From: an uncultured Anaerolineae bacterium
GTDB lineage: Bacteria; Chloroflexota; Anaerolineae; J036; Brachytrichaceae
DNA length: 64,000 nucleotides
Assembly (NCBI GenBank): GCA_937959265.1
Contig: CALGMA010000008.1
Location: 519,877 to 583,876, forward strand
Reading direction: 5' to 3'
Of the stretch, positions 43,723 through 51,826 are shown one piece after another. The translations under genes were made by a program, and so were the position numbers. Under the pieces are notes generated by a model. It saw nothing but the letters and a program-made list of their open reading frames with translations. It ran no database searches and was not told the origin of the DNA. The stretch's first letter is position 1. Each line of letters starts with the position of its first letter.

Positions 43723-44469
43723 ATGCAAGTAGTGCAGCGGCCTTATCCTCCACCCGAATCGTTGCACGTCATGCATCAGACGTGGCATGACCTGTTGTTC
43801 ATGCATTGGCGCGTGCCGGTCGAGGTGCTGAGCCGGCACATCCCCCCTGCGCTATCGGTGGATACCTTCGACGATTCAGCCTGGATCGGCGTCGTGCCCT
43901 TCCGGATGAGCGGCGTGCGGCTGCGCTTCTTACCCACGCTGCCGTGGCTGTCGGCCTTCCCAGAACTTAACGTGCGCACCTACGTGACGCTGGATGGCCG
44001 TCCCGGCGTATGGTTCTTCTCACTCGACGCCGGCAATCCGGTCGCGGTGTGGATCGCGCGCGTGTGGTTCAAGCTGCCTTATTTCAACGCCGATATGCGG
44101 GTGACGCCAATGGCGCAAGGATACATTCGCTACACCAGTCGCCGCACCCATCGCGGCGCGCCGCCGGCCGAATTCGCCGCCGACTACCGCCCGACCGGTA
44201 GTGCCTTCGATGCGCCGCCTGGCTCGCTCGAATACTTCCTCACGGCGCGCTATTGCCTCTACACTGCAGATCACCGCGGGCGCATCTTCCGCGCCGAGAT
44301 AGATCACCCGCCCTGGCCTCTGCAGCCGGCGGAAGCAGAGATAAGATGCAATGCCATGACCGACTGGATCGGCGTGCGGTTGCCGGATGAACGGCCATTG
44401 CTGCACTTCTCCCGGCGTATGGATATGGTCGCCTGGACGTTGCAGCCGGTCGGTCAGCCTGCATCGTGA
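43723..44469 (+). CDS. DUF2071 family protein
   Basis: 248 aa of the YqjF/DUF2071 family, function unknown, distantly related to the acetoacetate decarboxylase fold. Typical elements: MHQTWHDLLFMHWRVPVEVL near the N-terminus, VDTFDDSAWIGVVPFRMSGV, ELNVRTYVTLDGRPGVWFFS and FFLTARYCLY-like strand SLEYFLTARYCLYTADHRGR. An ATG at 43771 is an alternative start. Its end is 10 bp from hemW. Confidence 0.82.
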   Translation: MQVVQRPYPPPESLHVMHQTWHDLLFMHWRVPVEVLSRHIPPALSVDTFDDSAWIGVVPFRMSGVRLRFLPTLPWLSAFPELNVRTYVTLDGRPGVWFFSLDAGNPVAVWIARVWFKLPYFNADMRVTPMAQGYIRYTSRRTHRGAPPAEFAADYRPTGSAFDAPPGSLEYFLTARYCLYTADHRGRIFRAEIDHPPWPLQPAEAEIRCNAMTDWIGVRLPDERPLLHFSRRMDMVAWTLQPVGQPAS

Positions 44470-44479
44470 GGCGCGTGCA

Positions 44480-45625
44480 ATGAACACCGGCATCTACCTG
44501 CACATCCCGTTTTGTCGCGCGCGGTGCAGCTACTGCGACTTCAATACCTACGTCGGCCTGGACGCGCTGTTTGCGCCGTATGTGGATGCGCTGCGCCGGG
44601 AAATCCTGGCCAAGGGCGGGGTGGGTGAGGCAAAGGATGAGCGCGCGCCGGCCGATACGATCTTCTTTGGCGGCGGCACGCCTTCGCTCTTGTGCCCCGA
44701 CCAACTCGGCTTGCTCATCCGCGCCTGCCGCGAGGCGTTCAACCTGCCCGAGCGGTGCGAGATCACCGTAGAGTGCAATCCCGGCACGGTCAGCGTGGAC
44801 TATCTGTGCGCCCTGCGCGCCGAAGGCGTCAACCGCCTGAGCTTCGGCGCGCAGAGCGCCAACCCGGACGAGCTGCGCTTGCTCAGTCGCGAGCACGGCT
44901 GGGATGAGGTGCGCGCGGCGATCGCGGCTGCGCGCGCGGCCGGCTTCGACAACATCAACCTCGACCTGATCTTCGGCTTGCCCGACCAGTCGCTCCGGTC
45001 CTGGCAGCGGACAGTGGAAGCCGCGCTCGAACTCGACCCAGATCACATCTCGCTGTATGCGCTGACCATCGAGGTAGGCACGCCGATGCACGACTGGACG
45101 CGCCGCGGCGAGGTGCCCTTGCCCGATCCAGACCTGGCCGCCGACATGTATGAGTTCGCCGAGCACGCGCTGGGCAGGGCAGGCTTCGAACACTACGAGA
45201 TCTCGAACTGGTGCAAACCAGGCCGCGCGTGCGCGCACAACCTGATCTACTGGCACAACGAGCCCTATCACGGCTTTGGCGCGGGCGCGCATGGCTCGAC
45301 GATCCGACGGCGGTATTGGAAGGTCAAGCGGCCGGCCGACTACATCGCGCGCATCGCGCAAGGCGCGCCGGTTGAGCTGGGCAGCGAGGAGATTGACGAA
45401 GCAACCTCGCGCGGCGAGACGATGATGCTGGGTCTGCGGCTGTTGCGCGAAGGCGTGGATCAGGCGCGCTTCGCCGAACGCTACGGCGCGCCGGTTGCCC
45501 ATTTCTACGCGCGCGCGCTGGAGCAGGGCGTCACGCAAGGATTGCTGGAAGTCACCGATGAACGCATCTGGCTGACGGCGCGCGGGCGATTTGTCAGCAA
45601 CCAGGCGATGCGCCTGTTCCTGTAG
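44480..45625 (+). CDS. hemW: Radical SAM heme chaperone HemW
   Basis: 381 aa. N-terminus GIYLHIPFCRARCSYCDFNT has the radical-SAM CxxxCxxC cluster in the HemW form (CxxxCxYCxF). Other family signatures are DTIFFGGGTPSLL, EITVECNPGTVS, RLSFGAQS and INLDLIFGLPDQ. It lacks the extra residues of oxygen-independent coproporphyrinogen oxidase HemN, so HemW (heme delivery to membrane enzymes) is preferred. C-terminal HemN_C domain present. Confidence 0.92.
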   Translation: MNTGIYLHIPFCRARCSYCDFNTYVGLDALFAPYVDALRREILAKGGVGEAKDERAPADTIFFGGGTPSLLCPDQLGLLIRACREAFNLPERCEITVECNPGTVSVDYLCALRAEGVNRLSFGAQSANPDELRLLSREHGWDEVRAAIAAARAAGFDNINLDLIFGLPDQSLRSWQRTVEAALELDPDHISLYALTIEVGTPMHDWTRRGEVPLPDPDLAADMYEFAEHALGRAGFEHYEISNWCKPGRACAHNLIYWHNEPYHGFGAGAHGSTIRRRYWKVKRPADYIARIAQGAPVELGSEEIDEATSRGETMMLGLRLLREGVDQARFAERYGAPVAHFYARALEQGVTQGLLEVTDERIWLTARGRFVSNQAMRLFL

Positions 45626-45631
45626 TGAGCA

Positions 45632-45652
45632 CCATCGGTTGTAAACCGACGG
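45632..45652. terminator. Weak hairpin between convergent hemW and 3D-domain genes
   Basis: CCATCGGTT - GTA - AACCGACGG, stem with one mismatch, directly after the hemW stop. No T-run; low confidence as a terminator. Confidence 0.35.
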
Positions 45653-45691
45653 CTGGGCGGCACAGAGGCAAGCCGGCTCGACCAAGTGGCA

Positions 45692-46120
45692 TCAGCGATG
45701 TGGTGGTGTCGGTGTATAGCCCTCTTCCTCTCCGGCCGGAGGGGACACGCTGCGCTCGGTCTGCCCGGCAACGTAGTGCTCCCAGTTCTGCCACACCCGC
45801 ACGGCGACGTGCCGCTTGCCCCACGCCCTGGCAATGCGCAGGTCCTCCTTGAGGGTGCCGGTGCGAATCACCAGGTCGAGCGCCTGGTTGCTGATCTTGC
45901 CGCCGCGGTCGCGGCACTCGAACGTCTGCGGCATGCCGAACGGCTGCATATCCACCAAGAGTTCGAAGACCGTTCCAAACGGGTAGCGCGGGCCGCAGGA
46001 ACAGTAGCCAATGCGCGCCTCAGTGCCGTCCGCCATGATCAGGTCACCGTTGATGCCCCCAGCTTCCGGCGCGTAGAAGAAAACGGTCATGGTAATCGTC
46101 AACGCGGCTACGATGTCCAA
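45692..46120 (-). CDS. 3D-domain (double-psi beta-barrel-like) protein, TTG start
   Basis: 142 aa. Strands typical of the 3D fold: TVFFYAPEAGGINGDLIMAD, GYCSCGPRYPFGTVFELLVD, then TFECRDRGGKISNQALDLVI with the Asp residues that name the family, and ARAWGKRHVAVRVWQNWEHY. The start is a TTG at 46120: AAAAAGGAGG sits six bases upstream, an almost perfect Shine-Dalgarno, while no ATG fits. No clear signal peptide. Possibly a cell-wall lytic or sporulation-type hydrolase relative, but activity is not predictable. The C-terminal 20 residues are low complexity. Confidence 0.78.
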   Translation of the reverse strand: MDIVAALTITMTVFFYAPEAGGINGDLIMADGTEARIGYCSCGPRYPFGTVFELLVDMQPFGMPQTFECRDRGGKISNQALDLVIRTGTLKEDLRIARAWGKRHVAVRVWQNWEHYVAGQTERSVSPPAGEEEGYTPTPPHR

Positions 46121-46178
46121 CGATGGCCTCCTTTTTGCGATTGCGACGTGCCGACCAGACGAAGGTGAACTATACCCT

Positions 46179-46288
46179 GTGGCGATGGGCGAAAATGGCC
46201 TGCGTGATGGAAGACTTTGAGCGCCTGGCGCAGATGTCCCTGGCGCGCCAGGTGGCGATGGGCGAAAATGGCCTGCGTGATGGAAGAC
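46179..46288 (+). repeat. 37-bp direct repeat, 73-bp period, at the start of the M20 gene
   Basis: Two identical 37-bp copies at 46179-46215 and 46252-46288, each containing GAAAATGGCCTGCGTGATGG, i.e. the translation start of the peptidase. The 36-bp spacer includes the palindrome CTGGCGCGCCAG. Only the second copy is in frame with the gene; the first opens a 38-codon dead-end frame. Confidence 0.9.
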
Positions 46289-47638
46289 CAATCCTTGATC
46301 GGACGCCTTGACGCCTGGCTCGACGCGCATGCTGATGAGCTGATCAACACGATTGTCGAACTTGTGCGCATCCCCAGCGTTGTCGGCTGGGAAGCCGAAG
46401 CGCAAGCTTTCATGAAAGATCGCTACCTGGCGGCCGGGCTGGATGTGGATGTCTTCGAGGCTGATCGCGAGGCAGTATGGCAGCATCCAGCGTTTGTGGA
46501 TTCCGGCGTGTCGTTCGAGGGCCGGCCGAACGTAGTTGGGATGTGGGCCGGCGCGGGCGGCGGGCGCTCGCTGATCCTCAACGGCCATACTGACGTCGTC
46601 TCACCGGAGCCGCGGAGCGCCTGGGTAGTAGACCCGTTTGCCGGGCAGGTCGTGTTACCCGGCGCGCCTTTGGCCATGCCCGGCCCGCCGATCGTGGGCC
46701 GGCGCGGTCGCCTGTATGGGCGCGGCGCGCAAGACATGAAGAGTGGGCTGATCGCCAGCTTGTTCGCCGCGCGGGCGTTGAAGGAAATCGGCGTTCGGTT
46801 GAAAGGCGACCTGATCCTGGAGAGCGTGATCGAGGAAGAAGCCGGCGGCGGGGGAGGGACGTTGGCGTGTTTCATGCGGGGCTACCTGGCCGACGGCTTT
46901 ATCGCGACCGAGCCGCACTGGCGCGACGTTGCGATCGCCCATCCCGGCATCCTCTACTTTCGCGTCGTGGTCGAAGGCAGGAGCGCCCATGCCGGTCGGG
47001 CGCATCAGGGCGTCAACGCGGCCGTCGAGATGGCGCCGATCATCAGCGCGCTCGACGAGTGGGATCGCGAGCGCGCCGCCGGCCTGCGCCATGAGCTGTT
47101 CGAGCGGCTCGACCCGATGGCGAGGCGCTCATGTCATTTGAACGTCGGCGTCGTGCGCGCCGGCGATTGGCCTTCGACGGTGCCGGGACGCGCCGAGATC
47201 GAAGTGCGCATGTCGTTCGTCCCCGGCGAGACCGAGGCGAGCGTCAAGCGCGAAATCGCCGAACGCATCCATGCTGTCGCGCAGCGCAGCGCCTGGCTGC
47301 GCGAGCATCCGCCGCGCATCGAGTTCTTCGGATGGCATACCGATCCCTGGCTACAGGATGAGCATCATCCGTTTGTGCAGGCGTTTGCCCAATGCCTGCG
47401 CGATGCGCGCCCTGACCCTAACGCGGACGAACCGCCGATTCTGGCTGGCATCACCGCCGGCCTGGACACGCGCTTCGCGGGGTTGTTCGGCGTTCCGGCG
47501 CTGGCTTGGGGGCCGGACGGGGCCGGCCTGCATGGCGCAAACGAGTATGTTGAGCTTGACTCGGTGATTGCGGTCGCGCGCGCGCTGGCTGTCTTCGCCA
47601 TGCGCTGGTGCGGGGTAGCGGCGGCGTCCGTTGGCTGA
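46268..47638 (+). CDS. M20 family metallopeptidase/deacetylase (ArgE/DapE-like)
   Basis: Zinc-dependent amide hydrolase, 456 aa. Metal ligands and catalytic residues: NGHTDVVSPEP (His, Asp), YGRGAQDMKSGL (Asp), IEEEAGGGGGT (Glu-Glu), ATEPHW and the C-terminal GLHGANEYVELDS (His). The lid domain lies about 205-330. Nearest families are acetylornithine deacetylase and succinyl-diaminopimelate desuccinylase, but the arg or dap pathways are not next door. Start could be ATG 46268 or 46280; both lie in the second repeat copy. Followed by a strong terminator hairpin. Confidence 0.88.
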   Translation: MACVMEDQSLIGRLDAWLDAHADELINTIVELVRIPSVVGWEAEAQAFMKDRYLAAGLDVDVFEADREAVWQHPAFVDSGVSFEGRPNVVGMWAGAGGGRSLILNGHTDVVSPEPRSAWVVDPFAGQVVLPGAPLAMPGPPIVGRRGRLYGRGAQDMKSGLIASLFAARALKEIGVRLKGDLILESVIEEEAGGGGGTLACFMRGYLADGFIATEPHWRDVAIAHPGILYFRVVVEGRSAHAGRAHQGVNAAVEMAPIISALDEWDRERAAGLRHELFERLDPMARRSCHLNVGVVRAGDWPSTVPGRAEIEVRMSFVPGETEASVKREIAERIHAVAQRSAWLREHPPRIEFFGWHTDPWLQDEHHPFVQAFAQCLRDARPDPNADEPPILAGITAGLDTRFAGLFGVPALAWGPDGAGLHGANEYVELDSVIAVARALAVFAMRWCGVAAASVG

Positions 47639-47671
47639 GAAGCTGTCCGAGAACATGCAGTATGAAGTGAA

Positions 47672-47714
47672 CCGGGTGGACGAAGGTATTGCCTTCGTCC
47701 ACCCGGCATTTTCT
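47672..47714 (+). terminator. Strong terminator hairpin after the M20 gene
   Basis: Perfect 15-bp arms CCGGGTGGACGAAGG (47672-47686) and CCTTCGTCCACCCGG (47692-47706) with loop TATTG, followed by CATTTTCT. Fits a Rho-independent terminator. Sequence is related to the hairpin at 25985. Confidence 0.8.
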
Positions 47715-47808
47715 GGGCTTCAGTCCCTCTCGACTCCAATTAATTTCGACTAACATTATACAAAGGCTATACATCACCTCATGTTTGGCTTATCTTGACT
47801 GCTAAACT

Positions 47809-47824
47809 AACCAACAAGTTGGTT
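47809..47824. promoter_or_regulatory. TetR-type operator overlapping the tetR start region
   Basis: Perfect palindrome AACCAACAAGTTGGTT, typical TetR-family operator size, ending six bases before the TetR ATG at 47831. Likely autoregulation of the TetR-molybdoenzyme operon. Upstream TATACAT at about 47768 is a possible -10. Confidence 0.6.
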
Positions 47825-47830
47825 GGTTCA

Positions 47831-48430
47831 ATGGCCGGTGATGTTTCCCCGATCGCTCGTGACCGCGTGCTCGACGGCGCGGAAAGGCTCTTCGCCGCGC
47901 GCGGTTATGCCGCTGTCACCTTGCGCGACGTTGCGCAGGCGGTGGGGCTGAACCATGCCTCGCTGTATTACCACGTGCCAGGCGGCAAGGAAGCGCTCTA
48001 TGTCGAGGTGATGGAGCGCGGCTTGAAGCGGCATCACGATGGGTTGGCGCAGGCGATCAACGAGGCCGGCGACGACTGGCAAGCGCAGCTCCATGCTGCA
48101 GCGCACTGGCTGGTCGCGCAGCCGCCGCTGGACATCGCGCGCGTGCGCCTGAGCGACCTGCCGGCGCTGAGTGCCGACAATGCCGCGCGCTTGAGCCGCA
48201 GCATGTATGTGATGCTGCTCACGCCGATCGAGCGCATCTTTCGGCGTGTGGTCGGCCTCGACCAGCCGGCCAAAGCCATGTTGCTTACCGGCATGTTCCT
48301 GTTCATGGTTGAGGGCGTGCATAGCGCGCCGCCGGAAGAGGTGCCCATGGATCGCGCGCGCATGGTGGACATGATGCTCGATGTGCTGGTGCATGGTCTG
48401 CGGTCACACGCAAAGGAGATATCGGCATGA
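47831..48430 (+). CDS. TetR family transcriptional regulator
   Basis: 199 aa. N-terminal helix-turn-helix: RDRVLDGAERLFAARGYAAV, then TLRDVAQAVGLNHASLYYHV, the classic TetR pattern. The C-terminal ligand domain is rich in Met and hydrophobic residues. ATG 47831 chosen: upstream codons would run through the operator. Its end overlaps the thioredoxin-like gene (ATGA at 48427), so it is cotranscribed with the oxidoreductase it probably controls. Ligand unknown. Confidence 0.9.
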   Translation: MAGDVSPIARDRVLDGAERLFAARGYAAVTLRDVAQAVGLNHASLYYHVPGGKEALYVEVMERGLKRHHDGLAQAINEAGDDWQAQLHAAAHWLVAQPPLDIARVRLSDLPALSADNAARLSRSMYVMLLTPIERIFRRVVGLDQPAKAMLLTGMFLFMVEGVHSAPPEEVPMDRARMVDMMLDVLVHGLRSHAKEISA

Positions 48431-48891
48431 TGCGCTTCCCCGCCGTGCGCGCGGCCAACCTAGAGGGCCGAAAGTTCGATTTGCCGGCCGACTTCGAAGG
48501 TGAGTTGAACATCGTCTTCGTGGCGTTCAAGCAATGGCAACAGGTCTGGGTGGACCGTTGGCTGGCCTTCGCCAAGCCGCTGGCGGCGCGCTTCCCTGAG
48601 ATGCGCGTATACGAGTTGCCGGTGTTGCCGCCCTTCGGCGCGATCCAACGCTGGTGGATAGACAACGGCATGCGCATGGGCATCCCCGATCGCAAGGTGC
48701 GCGATGCCACGATCACGATCTACACCGACAAGCAAGCCTTTCGGGCAGCGTTGGGCATGGCGAGCGAAGACACGATCTACGCGCTGATCGTCAAACGGGA
48801 TGGCGCAGTGCTCTGGCATATGTCGGGCGAATTCACCGACGCTAAGGGGCGCGCATTAGCGCAGGTGATTGCAAGACAAGCGATGATCTGA
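48427..48891 (+). CDS. Thioredoxin-fold-like protein (ATP10-like), no catalytic Cys
   Basis: 154 aa. Strand/helix order matches a thioredoxin fold: FDLPADFEGELNIVFVAFKQ, AARFPEMRVYELPVLPPFGA, RDATITIYTDKQAFRAALGM and IYALIVKRDGAVLWHMSGEF. There is no CxxC. It resembles the bacterial homologs of mitochondrial ATP10 or peroxiredoxin-like assembly factors, but this is tentative. Position between the TetR gene and the molybdoenzyme subunits suggests a role in their assembly or a shared substrate. Confidence 0.6.
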   Translation: MMRFPAVRAANLEGRKFDLPADFEGELNIVFVAFKQWQQVWVDRWLAFAKPLAARFPEMRVYELPVLPPFGAIQRWWIDNGMRMGIPDRKVRDATITIYTDKQAFRAALGMASEDTIYALIVKRDGAVLWHMSGEFTDAKGRALAQVIARQAMI

Positions 48892-48904
48892 AAGAGGTGC
48901 AAAC

Positions 48905-49384
48905 GTGCAGTTGAAGATCAATGGAAAGTTGCGTGAAGTGTCGGGCGCGCACGGCGATATGCTGCTATGGGCGTTGCGCGACGAGATGGGTTTGACCGGC
49001 ACGAAATTCGGATGCGGCGTGGGATTGTGCGGCGCGTGCACCGTCATGGTGGATGGCGTGGCGACGCGCGCCTGCATTACGCCGCTGGCCGGCTTGCAAG
49101 GCAAAGAAATTCGCACTATCGAGGGGCTGGCGGACGGGGCGACGTTGCACCCCGTCCAGCAGGCGTTCCTGGAGCACCAGACCCCGCAGTGCGGCTGGTG
49201 CATGAGCGGCCAGATCATGACCGTGGTTGCCTTGCTCGACCGGAATCCTGTCGCAAGCGAAGCGGACATCGTGGCGGCGCTGAGCCGAAATTACTGCCGC
49301 TGTGGTTGCTACGTGCGCATCAAATCGGCGGCGTTGGCCGCGCAGCAGAAATTGGCTGCGCGGCGCGAGGGGGAGGCGGCATGA
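48905..49384 (+). CDS. [2Fe-2S] subunit of a xanthine-oxidase-family molybdoenzyme (IorA/CoxS-like)
   Basis: 159 aa, electron-transfer subunit. Ligands for both clusters are clear: KFGCGVGLCGACTVMVDG (plant type) and CGWCMSGQIM ... NYCRCGCY (helical domain). GTG start with GAAAGAGGTGC upstream. No export signal; it probably hitch-hikes with the Tat-exported large subunit. Overlaps the large-subunit start (ATGA). Confidence 0.93.
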   Translation: MQLKINGKLREVSGAHGDMLLWALRDEMGLTGTKFGCGVGLCGACTVMVDGVATRACITPLAGLQGKEIRTIEGLADGATLHPVQQAFLEHQTPQCGWCMSGQIMTVVALLDRNPVASEADIVAALSRNYCRCGCYVRIKSAALAAQQKLAARREGEAA

Positions 49385-51636
49385 GCGAGGTCATCCGGTC
49401 AACCGCCGGCCCCGCGCCCCAGGCCGAGGGCCGAGAGGCGAGCGCTGGCAAGCGCCGATGGCGCGTCTCACGCCGCGGATTCCTGATCGGCGTCGGCGTG
49501 GCCGGCGCAGGATTGGCCTTGGGCGTGACTGTGGGCCTGCCGGCGGCGCGCCTGAAAGTGGCCGAGATGTTCTCCGAGGTCAGCGGATTCGGCGGCGCCA
49601 CAAATGACCCCGATGCGTGGTTCGAGGTGCTGCCGGACAACCGCGTCCGGCTGTTCTTGACCAAGGTCGAAATGGGGCAGGGCGTGCACACCTCGCTGGC
49701 CCAAATTGCCACCGAGGAGCTGGGCCTAGCGCCGGACGACCTGGAAGTGCTCCAAGCGACGACGAATCAGGGGGTGATGGACCTGGCCGGCACGTCCGGC
49801 AGCTTCTCGGTTTCGTCCATGTTCAACCCGCTGCGCGAAGCGGCGGCGACGCTGCGCGAGATGCTGCGCGCCGAGGCAGCGCGCATGCTGAGCCAACCGG
49901 CCGGCGCGCTTCGACAAGAAGGCCGCGCCTTCTTCGTTCAGAGCGAGCCGTCCAGGCGCGTCACGTTCGGCGCGCTGGCGGCGAACCGCTCGAACTGGCA
50001 GGCGCCGAAGGAGAAACCCGCGCTCAAACCCGCCGGCGAGTACCGCGTGATCGGCCGGCCGCACCCTCGCGTGGATACGCGCGACAAGATAACCGGCGCA
50101 GCGGTCTATGGCTATGACGTTCGCGTCGAGGGCATGTCGTACGGCGCGGTGCTGCGGCCGCCCACGTTGACCGCGACGCTGAAGTCGGTGCGCACGGCTC
50201 AGGCCGAGCGAGTGGACGGCGTGCGCAAGGTGGTCGTTGACCTACAAAACGGCTTCGTCGGCGTCGTGGCGGTTTCGCGCGCTGCGGCGCGCGCCGGCAT
50301 CGAAGCGCTAGAGGCCGAATGGCAATCGGGCAAGCTGTGGCAGCAGGAGGAGATTGACGCGGCGATGACCGTTGGCGGGCCGGGCGGCGTGACCGTCCAA
50401 CGGGTGGGCGATGCCCCGTGTGAGTTGCGCGCGCCGACGCTCACCGCCGAATATCGCAGCCCGTTCGCCATTCAGACTCCGCTGGAGGCGCAGGCGGCGC
50501 TGGCCGACGTGAGCGCCGACCGCGCCGTGATCTGGGCCAGCACACAGTCGCCGTTCATTGTGCGGCGTTTCGTGGCGCAGGCGATCGGCTTGAAGGAAGC
50601 GCAAGTCGAGGTGCGCGCGACCTACCTGGGCGGCGGTTTCGGGCGCAAGGCCGGCTGGGAAGTGGCCGTCGAGGCGGCGCGATTGAGCCAGGCCGCCGGC
50701 GCGCCGGTGCACGTCGGCTGGACGCGCCAGGAAGAGCTGCAGAACGGCTACGTGCGCCCGCCTACGCATCATCGCCTCTCGGCGAGTGTGCGCGATGGTC
50801 GCATCGTCGCGCTGGAGCATCAGCAGGCCAGCGGCGACGTGCTGTTCACCTTCTTCCCCAAAGTTGCGGCCGACCTGGTCGGCGCGGACTTCGGCGCGTA
50901 TCGCGGCGCGCTGTTGCTCTACGACATCCCCAACCGGCATACTGTTGTCTGGCGGCGCGCGTTGCCGATCAAGACCGGGCCGTGGCGCGGGTTGGGTTTG
51001 CTGGCCAACACCTTCGCTGTGGAGTCCTTCATGGACGAGCTGGCGCATGCTGCTGGCGTGGATCCCCTAGAGTGGCGGCTGCGCCACCTGCCGGACACGC
51101 TGTGGGGCCGTCGCATGCGCGCTGTGCTCGAGGCAGCGGCCGAGCTGGGCCGCTGGGGCAAGCCGCTCCCCGAAGGGCGCGCGCGCGGCATCGCCTGCAG
51201 CACCGACACCGACACAGTGGTGGCGCAAGTGGCCGAAGTGTCGCTGGAGCGCGAGGCCGGCCGAATTCGCGTGCACAACGTGGCGCTGGCCATGGACTGC
51301 GGCCTGGTCATCAACCCTGATGGCGTCCGGGCGCAGGCGGAAGGCGGCGTGATGTGGGGCGTCGGCTCGGCGCTGGTGGAGGAGATGCGCATCGATAACA
51401 GCCGGGTGGCTGCGCGCAACTTCGACGCCTATCCGCTTTTGACGATCGCAGAAGCCCCGCACGTCGAGGTGGCTTTGCTGGATACAGCCCGCGACGGCAA
51501 GCCACGCGGCGTGGGTGAGCCGCCAATGGGCCCGACGGCAGCGGCCATCGGCAATGCCTTCTTCGCCCTGACTGGCAAGCGGCTGCGCCAAATTCCCTTC
51601 ACGCCGGCGCGCGTCAGGGCAGCGCTGTCGGCCTGA
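49381..51636 (+). CDS. Molybdopterin large subunit, isoquinoline 1-oxidoreductase-like (IorB), Tat-exported
   Basis: 751 aa. Twin-arginine leader VSRRGFLIGVGVAGAGLALG at about 28-48. The Mo-binding domain belongs to the xanthine dehydrogenase family, IorB branch: VEMGQGVHTSLAQIATEELG, TYLGGGFGRKAGWEVAVEA, and the C-terminal GVGEPPMGPTAAAIGNAFF with the catalytic Glu. IorB enzymes oxidise N-heterocycles or aldehydes and donate to cytochrome or quinone outside the cytoplasm; the substrate here is unknown. Part of the TetR operon; no XdhC-type maturation gene is adjacent. Confidence 0.9.
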   Translation: MSEVIRSTAGPAPQAEGREASAGKRRWRVSRRGFLIGVGVAGAGLALGVTVGLPAARLKVAEMFSEVSGFGGATNDPDAWFEVLPDNRVRLFLTKVEMGQGVHTSLAQIATEELGLAPDDLEVLQATTNQGVMDLAGTSGSFSVSSMFNPLREAAATLREMLRAEAARMLSQPAGALRQEGRAFFVQSEPSRRVTFGALAANRSNWQAPKEKPALKPAGEYRVIGRPHPRVDTRDKITGAAVYGYDVRVEGMSYGAVLRPPTLTATLKSVRTAQAERVDGVRKVVVDLQNGFVGVVAVSRAAARAGIEALEAEWQSGKLWQQEEIDAAMTVGGPGGVTVQRVGDAPCELRAPTLTAEYRSPFAIQTPLEAQAALADVSADRAVIWASTQSPFIVRRFVAQAIGLKEAQVEVRATYLGGGFGRKAGWEVAVEAARLSQAAGAPVHVGWTRQEELQNGYVRPPTHHRLSASVRDGRIVALEHQQASGDVLFTFFPKVAADLVGADFGAYRGALLLYDIPNRHTVVWRRALPIKTGPWRGLGLLANTFAVESFMDELAHAAGVDPLEWRLRHLPDTLWGRRMRAVLEAAAELGRWGKPLPEGRARGIACSTDTDTVVAQVAEVSLEREAGRIRVHNVALAMDCGLVINPDGVRAQAEGGVMWGVGSALVEEMRIDNSRVAARNFDAYPLLTIAEAPHVEVALLDTARDGKPRGVGEPPMGPTAAAIGNAFFALTGKRLRQIPFTPARVRAALSA

Positions 51637-51718
51637 ACTTGGGTGACAGCCTATCCCTCCGGCGTTCGGCGCGTTGCGGGCGCGTCGGGCGCCGCCTTTG
51701 CCCGTTAACGCCTCAAGT

Positions 51719-51739
51719 CAGACTGCCACCGGCAGTCTG
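51719..51739. terminator. Hairpin downstream of the molybdoenzyme operon
   Basis: Perfect arms CAGACTGCC - ACC - GGCAGTCTG 83 bp after the large-subunit stop. No T-run, but flanked by two GTTAAC sites (51705, 51754). Terminator or small repeat. Confidence 0.5.
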
Positions 51740-51826
51740 GCCTATAGGTGCGGGTTAACCATGTCTCTTCATCGCAAAAAAAGTGAGATTTCAAGATCGA
51801 AGCGGGATTTGTGAGGTAAAAACTCA

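Noticed and set aside
44480..45625. hemN, oxygen-independent coproporphyrinogen oxidase
   Set aside because: Cluster motif and length fit HemW; HemN-specific N-terminal residues missing.
44240..45685. 481-codon antisense frame over hemW
   Set aside because: No motifs; hemW is unambiguous.
46179..46288. CRISPR or attachment-site repeat
   Set aside because: Only two copies, 73-bp period, no integrase or cas gene nearby.
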